Below are positions 1 through 7,256 of a DNA stretch of 64,000 nt, piece after piece (position 1 is the stretch's first letter; each line of letters starts with the position of its first letter). Position numbers and translations under genes: made by a program. This stretch comes from Kytococcus sedentarius DSM 20547 (GTDB lineage Bacteria > Actinomycetota > Actinomycetes > Actinomycetales > Dermatophilaceae). The notes under the pieces were generated by a model. That model worked only from the letters and a program-made list of their open reading frames with translations. It made no database searches and was not told the DNA's origin. The DNA lies in NCBI RefSeq assembly GCF_000023925.1, contig NC_013169.1:1550001-1614000 (forward strand). The letters are read 5' to 3'.

Positions 1-122
1 AGGACGACTGGCGCGCGATTCAGGAGACCATCGACCCCACTTCCACCCCCGGCACGTCCGCCTCAATCCAGGAGACCCGTGCTGACGGCGTTGGCACGGG
101 TGCCGAGGAACCGAACACGTAG
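1..122 (+). CDS. C-terminal fragment, Phd/YefM-like antitoxin
   Basis: An open frame enters from the left edge and stops at 120-122. The visible 39 residues include WRAIQETID and STPGTSASIQE. They resemble the C-terminal tail of actinobacterial Phd/YefM antitoxins, where a QETL...STPG..esI segment wraps the toxin. The family assignment is by eye on a short tail, so it is tentative. No RelE- or Doc-like toxin follows; the next bases to 222 hold no supported gene. If it is an antitoxin, the toxin has been lost or lies elsewhere. Confidence 0.35.
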   Translation, partial: DDWRAIQETIDPTSTPGTSASIQETRADGVGTGAEEPNT

Positions 123-222
123 ACGTCGGCCGTTCATGGGCCGCCCCCCAAGCGGTCAGCATGAGCGGATTGAACCCCGTTCCACCCGGACGTGTCAGCG
201 GTGAGCCCAACCGTGGCTGACG

Positions 223-452
223 CTAACTACTCGGAGAACGCGTCACGAGCCGCTGGGCAGAACGGTCGTACACGACGTTGACGATCTCTCCGGAGATGAT
301 CAGATCGATGGCCTGGTCGATAACCGGCTGGGGAACCACGTACCACTCGGATGGGTCGTAGTTTCGACCGTCACGGCCGGATTGGCTGACGTCGAGCCGG
401 ACATCGGCGAATACGCGGTGCAGGAGATTCTCGAGCACCGAAGCCCTGAGGT
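223..452 (-). pseudogene. GIY-YIG nuclease-like C-terminal fragment cut by an IS
   Basis: The minus frame is open from the IS3 left end (453) to a stop at 223. It includes LENLLHRVFADVRLD, then PSEWYVVPQPVIDQAIDLI. These match my recollection of the C-terminal part of actinobacterial GIY-YIG (T5orf172-like) proteins. The predicted start at 438 is a GTG well inside a frame that simply continues upstream into the IS boundary, so the 5' part was removed. The DNA beyond the other end of the IS (from 4460) does not continue this gene, which suggests a deletion rather than a simple insertion. The family call is moderate; that it is a truncated remnant is well supported. Confidence 0.5.
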
Positions 453-475
453 TGAAGCGTCCTGGGTTTCGTTCC
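453..475 (+). repeat. IS3 left inverted repeat
   Basis: This 23-bp terminal repeat matches the rejoined right end (2977-2987 plus 4448-4459) at 22 of 23 positions, in inverted orientation. A related but diverged end occurs at 6424-6452. Confidence 0.85.
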
Positions 476-766
476 GACCTACTTCCTCAAGGAGGATCGG
501 ATCATGCCCCAGAAGTACAGCCCCGAGTTCAAGGCTCGTGCCCTGAAGCTCATCGAAGAACGCGTCAGTGCCGAGCAGTGCTCCGGCTGGGTTGCCTGCA
601 CCGCCGTCGGCGAAGCTCTCGGCGGGATCTCACCCCACACCCTGCGGAACTGGTGGAAGCAAGACCGCATCGACCAAGGTGAGGCTCCAGGGTTGAACAC
701 CGCTGAGGCCGAGGAGATCACCAAGCTGCGCAGGGAGAACCTCGAGCTGCGACGCGCGAACGAGAT

Positions 767-2000
767 GGCGGATTCAAGCGGTGGGTGCAAGGAACTCTGC
801 GAGCTTCTCTGATGGTGTCAGATAGCCCAGCGTCTTGCGTGGCCGGCCGTTGAGGCTGTCCTGGATCGCGTCGAGCTCCTCGCGGGTGACGGTGCTCAGG
901 TCACTGCCCTTGGGGAGGTACTGGCGCAGCAGCCCGTTGGTGTTCTCGTTGCTGCCACGCTGCCACGGCGAGTGCGGGTCGCAGAAGTAGATCGGGAACC
1001 CGGTGGCCGTGGTGAACGCGGCGTGCTTGGACATCTCGGCGCCTTGGTCCCACGTGATCGTCCTGGCCAATGACGTGGGCAACGTCGTGATCGCTTCACG
1101 CATCGCGGCCTCTACCTGCTCAGCGCTCTTCCCGTCTGGCAGGTGCAGCAAGAGCGTCATCCGGGTGGATCGTTCCACGAGGGTGCCGACTGCACTGCGG
1201 CTGCCTTCCCCGAGGATCAGATCGCCTTCCCAGTGACCCGGTACTGCACGGTCATCTGCCTCGCCAGGACGCTCGCTGAGCATCACCATGCCGGGGATTC
1301 GGCCACGGCCGTCGGTGGTCCCACGGGGCCTGCGAGTGGCGCGGCCGGACCGCAGGCACCGGGCCAGCTCGCGACGCAGCTCGCCGCGTCCCTGCACGAA
1401 CAGCGACTGGTAGATCGTCTCGTGGCTCACGCGCATCTCCGGGTCGTCGGCGTGATCCAACCGGAGGCGCGCGGCGATCTCCTGGGGTGACCACAGCTGC
1501 TCGAGACGCTTGGCCACCTCCTCGAGGAGTCGGCCCGGTGCGAGCTTGAACCGCTTGGGCCGTCGAGCCTGCTCGCGGGCATGCTCGTGGGCGTGCCAGG
1601 CCGAGTACCCGGCTCGGCCACCACCGCGCTTCACCTCGCGACTGACAGTGGACACGGCCCGACCCAGCTGGCGCGCGATCGCCGTGAAGGTGTCGCCGCG
1701 GTTGATCCCGATCAGGATCTGCTCGCGCTCGTCGATCCTCAGGCAGCCGTGACGTGGTTCCCAGCCGAACGGCCTGGCCTCGACGTGCCTGCCAGCGCGG
1801 GCCATGATGCCAACCATCGGCGCGCTGCAACCGACCTCCTTCGCGATGTCGACCAGCCGCCAGCCCTTGGCATGCAACCTGAGCGCGAGCTGCTTCTGCT
1901 CCCGACTGAGATGACCGTGCTTGCCCTGCATCCGGGCCCTCCTGTGATCGGCGACTACCTCATCTCACAGGACTCGTTGCACTGACCGCTTGAATCCGCC
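767..2000 (-). mobile_element. IS30-family insertion sequence
   Basis: Both ends begin ggcggattcaagcggt (perfect for 16 bp) and then continue as imperfect inverted repeats. A 3-bp target duplication, gat, sits at 764-766 and 2001-2003. Deleting the element with one gat restores the OrfA reading frame exactly, so the boundaries are firm. The element is 1234 bp with one transposase gene on the minus strand. Confidence 0.9.
774..1931 (-). CDS. IS30-family transposase
   Basis: 385 aa. The N-terminal region contains helix-turn-helix DNA-binding segments (about residues 1-110, including LSREQKQLALRLHAKG and FTAIARQLGRAVSTVSREV). An integrase-core DDE domain follows: GHWEGDLILG carries the first Asp, ITWDQGAEM the second and RGSNENTNGL the Glu. 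The C-terminal RPRKTLGYLTPSE is typical of IS30. The gene fills the element and nothing looks broken, so it may be active. Confidence 0.92.
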   Translation of the reverse strand: MQGKHGHLSREQKQLALRLHAKGWRLVDIAKEVGCSAPMVGIMARAGRHVEARPFGWEPRHGCLRIDEREQILIGINRGDTFTAIARQLGRAVSTVSREVKRGGGRAGYSAWHAHEHAREQARRPKRFKLAPGRLLEEVAKRLEQLWSPQEIAARLRLDHADDPEMRVSHETIYQSLFVQGRGELRRELARCLRSGRATRRPRGTTDGRGRIPGMVMLSERPGEADDRAVPGHWEGDLILGEGSRSAVGTLVERSTRMTLLLHLPDGKSAEQVEAAMREAITTLPTSLARTITWDQGAEMSKHAAFTTATGFPIYFCDPHSPWQRGSNENTNGLLRQYLPKGSDLSTVTREELDAIQDSLNGRPRKTLGYLTPSEKLAEFLAPTA

Positions 2001-2057
2001 GATCCTGCGCAAGGCGTCGGCTTTCTTCGCAGCGGAACTCGACCGCCCCACGACGAA

Positions 2058-2972
2058 ATGATCGCGTTCATCGACATGCATCGCGAGAAGTTCGGGGTCG
2101 AGGCCATCTGTCGCATCCTCGGTGCGACAGAATGTGGGTTCATCACCTCCCGAGGATACCGCGCCTGGAAGACCAGGCCGGCATCCGCTCGAAGCCTCCG
2201 GGACGAGATGCTCGTGGAGGAGGTGAGGCGGATTCATCAGGAGAATTACAGCGTCTACGGGGTCCGGAAGATGTGGCACGCCATGCGGCATGCGGGATGG
2301 GACGTGGGCCGAGACCAGGTGGCACGACTGATGAAGATCGCTGGCCTCCAGGGTGTTCGCCGAGGTCGCATCCCCGTCACTACCCGTCCAGAGGTCGGAG
2401 ATGACCAGCGTCCCGACCTTGTCGAGCGGAAGTTCGTCGCGGCTCGGCCGCAGCAGCTATGGGTCGCCTATATTACCTACGTTCGGATACTCACCGGATT
2501 CTGCTACGTCGCATTCATCACCGATGTTTTCAGACGCAGAATCGTCGGCTGGGCGGTCGCACCCACACTCCACACGGAGAATCTGCCACTGCTGGCACTG
2601 GAGCACGCACTTCTCTCAACGGGGGCAAGTAGGAATGAGGGCGGATTGATCCACCATTCCGACAGGGGCAGTCAGTACGTCTCGCTGGCCTATTCGGACG
2701 CTCTCATCACGGCAGGCGTGAAAGCTTCAGTCGGCACCGTCGGAGATAGCTACGATAACGCGCTTGCCGAGACCGTGAATGGTCTCTACAAGGCGGAGCT
2801 GATCTACTCCAAGCGGATCTGGGATTCAGTCAGCGAGGTCGAGCTCGCCACGATGGGCTGGGTCCATTGGTGGAACACGGCTCGCCTCCACGAAGCTCTC
2901 GACTACCGCACCCCAGCAGCGGTCGAAGCGGCCTACACTCACCCCACGACGACCGCGCCCGCGACCGTCTAA
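2058..2972 (+). pseudogene. IS3 transposase OrfB with a substituted catalytic Asp
   Basis: 304 aa, with an HTH_21-type segment (about 45-100) followed by an rve integrase core. The second and third acidic residues are present in HHSDRGSQY and DNALAETVNGLYKAE. The first catalytic position, normally WVADITY, reads WVAYITY: codon 138 (2469-2471) is TAT where GAT is expected. A single G-to-T change would explain it. The frame is otherwise intact to its stop. By family knowledge loss of this metal-binding Asp abolishes transposition, so I list it as a pseudogene. Upstream OrfA is also split, so the element cannot move itself. Confidence 0.85.
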
Positions 2973-2987
2973 CCACGGAACGAAACC

Positions 2988-4439
2988 GGCTCATCCCAAT
3001 CGAGGGTGTAGTTGGGGTCTGAATCCGCCTGTCTCGAGCAGGCTTCTGGCGATGTAGTTGGTGAGGTTGCGGAAGCCCAGGGCGGAGCCGCGGAGGTGCT
3101 CGAGGCGACCGTTCGTGGCTTCGGTGGGGCCGTTGCTGGTGCCGGGTCGGTCGAAGTAGGCCAGGACGTCCTCTGCCCGCTTGGACAGAGTGCGGCCGAG
3201 GGTGACGAGCTCGGTGAGCGCGGCGGGGACGCCGGAGGTCAGGCTGGTGATGAGGTTGCTCATGGCCTGTCGGCCTGCGGTGCGGTCGGGGTGTCGGTAG
3301 GCGGCGATCATGCGCTGGTAGATGCCCCAGGTGGCTTCGACCTGGACGTGGTCGTCGTCCCCGAAGAGGGCGGTGAGGCGTTGGGTCTGGCGGTCGGTGA
3401 GCAGGTCGGCGCCGGTGTGCAGGGTGCGTCGGGATCTGTAGAGCGGGTCGGTGTTGCGGCCGCGGTGGCCGTGCAGTTCTTGCTGGACCCGGCGCCGGCA
3501 GCGGTCGAGGGCGTCGCCGGCGAGGCGGACGACGTGGAAGGGATCCATGACGGCGACGGCCTGCGGGAGCTCTTCGGTGGTGGCGGTCTTGAAGCCGGTG
3601 AACCCGTCCATGGCGACGACTTCGAGGCCGTCGCGCCAGGCCTTGGGCCGGGCAGCGAGCCATGTCTTGAACACTTCCTTGGAGCGGCCCTCCACCATGG
3701 CCAGCAGCCGCGATGGCCCGGTCTTGTCGCGGACCGGGGTGAGGTCGATGACGACGGTGACGAACTTGTCGCCGCGGTGGGTGTGACGCCAGACGTGTTC
3801 GTCGACGCCGATCACCTTCACGTCATCGAATCGGGTCGGGTCGTCCAGCAGGAGCCGCTGGCCTTCGGCCAGCACAGCGGCGTTGGCTGTGTCCCAGGAG
3901 ACGGCGAGAGTTTCGGCGAGGCGAGCAACGGTGAGGTGTTGGCAGACGAGTCCGACCAGCGCCCACCGCAGCGCGGTCCGGGACAGCTTCGCTCGGGGCT
4001 CGGCGGCACGGGTGGTGTCTTGCCGCCAGACGTGCCCGCAGCCGGTGCACTTGTAGCGGCGGACCGTGAGCAACAGCGTGGTCGGCCGCCACCCCAGCGG
4101 TTCGTGGGCCAGCTCCCTGGTGACGGTGTCCCGCGCCCTCCCCTCGCAGCCGCAGCGCCGGCACCAGCGCGCCGCATCGTCCTCTTCGACGCGGCACAGG
4201 AGCACCGCGCGGTCCGGCTCCACCTGCTGGCCCACGACCACGAGACCGAGCTCGTCGAGGCGGCAGAAAGTCGTCACATCAGGGGTCGCGAAGGTAGCGT
4301 CGGGCACGTCGAGGTCTTCCTGGATGGGCAGTGTGAGAACTTCCATCCTCGGAAGGCCTCGACCACTATCCGGGCACCGACGCGCCGCGCCCTCCCACCA
4401 CGGCTGCTGCGTCGCCTACACCCTCATCTGGGAAGAGCC
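2988..4439 (-). mobile_element. ISL3-family insertion sequence
   Basis: The left end is ggctcatcccaatcgagggt... (2988) and the right end, read inward from 4439, is ggctcttcccagatgagggt.... They agree at 20 of 24 positions. A perfect 8-bp target duplication, acgaaacc, occurs at 2980-2987 and 4440-4447, the length expected for ISL3. The target is the right inverted repeat of the IS3 element. The element is 1452 bp. Its transposase stop codon lies inside the left terminal repeat. Confidence 0.93.
2991..4346 (-). CDS. ISL3-family transposase
   Basis: 451 aa. An N-terminal zinc-binding region has CRRCGC (near 60) and a second pair in CTGCGHVW (near 100). A helix-turn-helix follows (LVCQHLTVARLAETLAVSWD), then the DDE_Tnp_ISL3 domain with KVIGVDEHVWRHTHRG and VVAMDGFTGF carrying acidic catalytic residues and a C-terminal NGPTEATNGRLEHLRG carrying the Glu. 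The gene is full length and undamaged, so this copy may be mobile. Confidence 0.93.
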   Translation of the reverse strand: MEVLTLPIQEDLDVPDATFATPDVTTFCRLDELGLVVVGQQVEPDRAVLLCRVEEDDAARWCRRCGCEGRARDTVTRELAHEPLGWRPTTLLLTVRRYKCTGCGHVWRQDTTRAAEPRAKLSRTALRWALVGLVCQHLTVARLAETLAVSWDTANAAVLAEGQRLLLDDPTRFDDVKVIGVDEHVWRHTHRGDKFVTVVIDLTPVRDKTGPSRLLAMVEGRSKEVFKTWLAARPKAWRDGLEVVAMDGFTGFKTATTEELPQAVAVMDPFHVVRLAGDALDRCRRRVQQELHGHRGRNTDPLYRSRRTLHTGADLLTDRQTQRLTALFGDDDHVQVEATWGIYQRMIAAYRHPDRTAGRQAMSNLITSLTSGVPAALTELVTLGRTLSKRAEDVLAYFDRPGTSNGPTEATNGRLEHLRGSALGFRNLTNYIARSLLETGGFRPQLHPRLG

Positions 4440-4658
4440 ACGAAACCCAGGGCGCTTCAGTGCATCGATACATGCCCAACTCCTCAAATGTCTGAGCGCA
4501 AACAGCTCCTTGGGGTACAACTGACATCCATTGTCGAGGGCCCGATCCATTCGTCCGCCAGGGCGACCGGATCAGAGGTGGCATCGCCGCAGTTGCAGAT
4601 AGATGGACTCTGCGTTCTCAGTTGACTCCGCACCACCATGGTCTTTTTACCCACTCTC

Positions 4659-5102
4659 CTAGGTTATGGAGTACCCAACGATTCTTTCGATTTTTCGGCG
4701 CGCCAGAAGCTCTAAGAAAGGAAAAATATAATGAACCTCAACACACCCTCCCCTCCCCCTTGGTTCACGGATGCAAATCGCCGCACCCCTCCCATATGGA
4801 GATATACCTTTAGTAAGGTTTCCGGGGGACCAAGATACCTCGACCTCCTCCGTCGACATCACGACTCGTCCAATCACGGGTCCTTGCAGGACAATATTTG
4901 AGGGATTAATCTGGACGCGCGTTCGCGCCTCCAGAGAGAATAGGATCGCCCAGGCAACGACGAACAAACAAACAGCTGAAAGAAACAAGGGCTCACCTGA
5001 GATTGCTAGAAAAAGAATAAGTGGGAACCAGAGGGAAACCATGTAAAGAAACGCTGCCGCAGGTCCGGGACTTCTCCAAGTACTCACTTTCGACCCCACC
5101 AC
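4659..5102 (-). CDS. Small membrane protein, candidate immunity protein
   Basis: 147 aa. Two adjacent hydrophobic stretches (about 14-36 and 38-56, including FPLILFLAI and LFVVAWAIL) are followed by a soluble half rich in beta-type residues (QINPSNIVLQGPVIGRVVMS). That gives the topology of small two-helix proteins with a PH-like domain. I recognise no named family. The gene lies directly downstream of the RHS ORF and its start overlaps that ORF's end by 19 bp, so the two are probably co-transcribed. The DNA is noticeably less GC-rich than the core genes, a sign of transfer. Position, size and overlap suggest an immunity protein for the RHS C-terminal domain; this is inference. Confidence 0.5.
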   Translation of the reverse strand: MVGSKVSTWRSPGPAAAFLYMVSLWFPLILFLAISGEPLFLSAVCLFVVAWAILFSLEARTRVQINPSNIVLQGPVIGRVVMSTEEVEVSWSPGNLTKGISPYGRGAAICIREPRGRGGCVEVHYIFPFLELLARRKIERIVGYSIT

Positions 5103-6856
5103 TTAAATCTACGGCCGAAGCCGTCTACAAAGCCTCCGGCAGCCATACCATGGATATGCGAGGACCAGTATATCGCTGACCTGCGGCCACTAAAACGGCT
5201 TCGCCAATAACCTCTCTTCTTCCAGCCTCGCCTAAAACTCATCCTTGGAAGTTTGCCAAACAAGTGCTTAGACTGCCACGCCTTGCTCGCATAATTTCCA
5301 CCGAAGCTCGACGCCAAGGCTGTTGCACCCCACCTGGCTGATTCGCGCCTATCGGTCTGCCAATAGGAAGCTGAAATATGTGCACTGCACGCACTGCCAG
5401 CGATCCCGGGCGCCCAGGAGCACCCCCCGCGATACCAACGAGCGGCACGTGAATTCCCTGTGACTGCACGTGACTGGCGAGACCATGCGTTCTTGGCCTG
5501 ACGCCATTTGCGCTTGCCCCATGACCACAAGCCGTTGAGGTCGGTCATGTTTATGGGGTCTGCGGGGTAGGTGTAGGTGTTGGCGTTTCCGCCGTAGACG
5601 GGGTCGGTGGTGGTGAAGCGGCCGGTGACGGGGTTGTACAGGCGGGCGCCCATGAGGGTGAGGCCGAAGGTGCCGGTGGGGGTGGCGCGTTCCTTTCCGC
5701 CGAGCCACCCGTACCCGGTCACTCCGTGGACCAGGCCGGTGGTGGCTGGCGTGCGGGGTGTGCCGTACTCGGTGTAGTCCGACCAGGCACTGATTCCCGT
5801 CGCGGTGTTCCCGTCACCGAGAGGAATCGTGGTCACGATGTCCCCGTGGGGGTTGGTCACCGTCAGCTCGGTCTCGGCCGTCTGGCCGCGGGTGTTCATC
5901 TGCAAGCCCAGGTCGCCACCCAGGCCGGGCAGATACCGCTCAGTGCCGCCCTCGAAGGTCACCCAGGTCGGGTTGTCCGAGTCGTCCCCGTAGTGCCGGA
6001 CCAACTCACCGACTGCTGAAGCGTCCTGCGGGGTCTGTGCCCACCCCGTCGTGGACTGACCCAACCGCCGACCGGCAGCGTCACGGGTGAACGTCGTCAC
6101 CACACCACCCTGCGCGACCAGTCGGGGGGCGTCGTCGTGGTAGTACCCGATCGTCAGGTCACCGTCCCCGGTGGGTGTGTCCGCCTTCGGGATGGTCGTC
6201 TGCCGACCGAACGCGCCATAGGAGTACGCGCCTTGACCGTTACCACCGGTAGTCGAGGCGTCGCCTGCGTTATACGCCCACGTTGTGGCCGCAGCAGACC
6301 CCGTGGCGCAGTCCGAGCTGGTCGTGCGGGACCGGTTGGAGTTCACGTCGAACGTGTATCTGCGCTTTTGGCAGGTCGCCGGGGCACTGTCCTGCCCCGG
6401 GGTGGTCGTCACCACACCCGCACTGAACCGCCCCGGGTTTCTTGGAGGCTCGCAAGGACCGTGATGGCAGGTGACGTCACGGGGGGTGCTGGCGGGCGGC
6501 GTCAGGTCGAGAACTAACCGATCAGACTCCGTGAAGTCGCCCAGGACGACCACGTCCCAGTGAGGGCGGCGGATCTGATGGGGCGACGCGGCGAGCGGAT
6601 CGTCGGTGGTCTCCTTGAAGTAGACGACGTTCTTCTGGGCGACCTCGGTGGCGGGGTCCACCGCGACACTGAGGGACCCGTTGCGCAGCCGAGTGACGTT
6701 GCCCTGCGGCTTCCCGTAGGCCAGCAGCAACTCGAAGATGAACTCACGGTCGTAGGAATCCCGACCGCCCAGGGGAGCGACGCGCTCCTCGATGGCCTTC
6801 AGGTTCAGCCTCGCCACTGCAGTCCCTTGGTCAAGCACCCGTCTTGTACCCGTCAC
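5084..6856 (-). pseudogene. Chimeric ORF: methyltransferase N-terminus joined to RHS-repeat toxin-like C-terminus
   Basis: One continuous 590-aa frame with two unrelated halves. Residues 1 to about 125 (REFIFELLLAYGKPQGNV, AQKNVVYFKE) resemble the N-terminus of Eco57I/MmeI-like DNA methyltransferases. Around residues 135-145 the translation EPPRNPGRFSA is the read-through of an IS terminus (6424-6452). From there on it is an RHS/YD-repeat protein (YSYGAFGRQTTI, FTRDAAGRRLGQS) ending in the RHS core GARLYNPVTGRFTTTDP and DPINMTDLNGLW near 450. The last ~135 residues are a basic, Trp/Arg/Ser-rich domain I cannot assign. An IS-mediated deletion seems to have fused two genes. Neither half is complete, though the RHS C-terminal domain and its stop are intact. 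Confidence 0.7.
6424..6452 (-). repeat. IS3-type terminal scar inside the chimeric ORF
   Basis: The sequence begins tgaaccgccccgggtttctt. It has the same architecture as the IS3 ends at 453 and 4459 (tgaa-cg-cc-gggtttc) but is clearly diverged, so it comes from a related element, not this copy. Only one end is visible. It marks the junction between the methyltransferase-like and RHS halves. Confidence 0.6.
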
Positions 6857-6966
6857 CCTACAGTCGGCCTTTGCGCGCGTTCAGCAGGCGCTCCGGTTCC
6901 GGGCCCAACCACCGCAGACATTCGCCATGCGGGTGCTGCGGAAGTACCGTCGAGGCAACGCGAAGA

Positions 6967-6998
6967 CCCCGACACCGTGTGATGTCGGGGCCTTTCGT
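6967..6998 (+). terminator. Hairpin terminator without an obvious gene
   Basis: ccccgaca (6967-6974) pairs with tgtcgggg (6983-6990) over an 8-nt loop and is followed by cctttcgtt on the + strand. It lies in the 236-bp gap between the chimeric ORF and tRNA-Pro. No + strand gene ends just before it, so it is probably the leftover end of a deleted gene or of an unseen small RNA. Confidence 0.5.
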
Positions 6999-7067
6999 TG
7001 TCCTTGCGGTGACTCCAGCGGTGACATCGGTCCTCTTGCGACCTTCTCCATCACCTCGGTGACCAAG

Positions 7068-7092
7068 AATCCGCTGATATTCCAGCGGATTT
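7068..7092 (-). terminator. Hairpin just 3' of tRNA-Pro
   Basis: aatccgctg (7068-7076) and cagcggatt (7084-7092) form a perfect 9-bp stem with a 7-nt loop, abutting the encoded CCA of tRNA-Pro. There is no strong T run. It could be the tRNA terminator or processing signal, or part of an attachment site. Confidence 0.5.
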
Positions 7093-7169
<77 letters not shown>

Positions 7170-7256
7170 TCGCCCCGCACGCGGAGCGGAGAGAACCATA
7201 ACCCATCGGTGGCCCCTGCCCCAATCCGCCCCCGACGCGCGGGGTCGAGGGGCGGC

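Larger units (their letters stand above)
504..2061 (+). pseudogene. IS3 transposase OrfA, interrupted by IS30
   Basis: The first segment (504-766) encodes an HTH_Tnp_1-type DNA-binding protein: it starts MPQKYSPEFKARALKLI and has a leucine-zipper-like end, LRRENLELRRANE. The IS30 element then intervenes. Rejoining 766 to 2004 restores I-L-R-K-A-S-A-F-F-A-A-E-L-D-R-P and a stop at 2059-2061, which overlaps the OrfB start ATGA. The original protein would be 106 aa. As it stands the frame runs into IS30 sequence and stops at 812, so the normal OrfA end and any OrfA-OrfB frameshift product are lost. Confidence 0.85.
453..4459 (+). mobile_element. IS3-family element carrying two nested IS elements
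   Basis: The left terminal repeat begins tgaagcgtcctgggtttcgt at 453. The right terminal repeat is split: its inner 11 bases lie at 2977-2987 and its outer 12 bases at 4448-4459. Rejoined, the two ends form a 23-bp inverted repeat with a single mismatch. Removing the IS30 (767-2000) and ISL3 (2988-4439) elements with one copy of each target duplication leaves about 1310 bp. That is a normal size for IS3 elements with orfA and orfB. No 3- or 4-bp target duplication flanks the outer element (ggt on the left, gtg on the right). Confidence 0.88.

Noticed and set aside
3012-4625. 537-aa + strand frame across the ISL3 element
   Set aside because: It is antisense to a clearly recognisable transposase and has no family features; long antisense frames are common at this GC.
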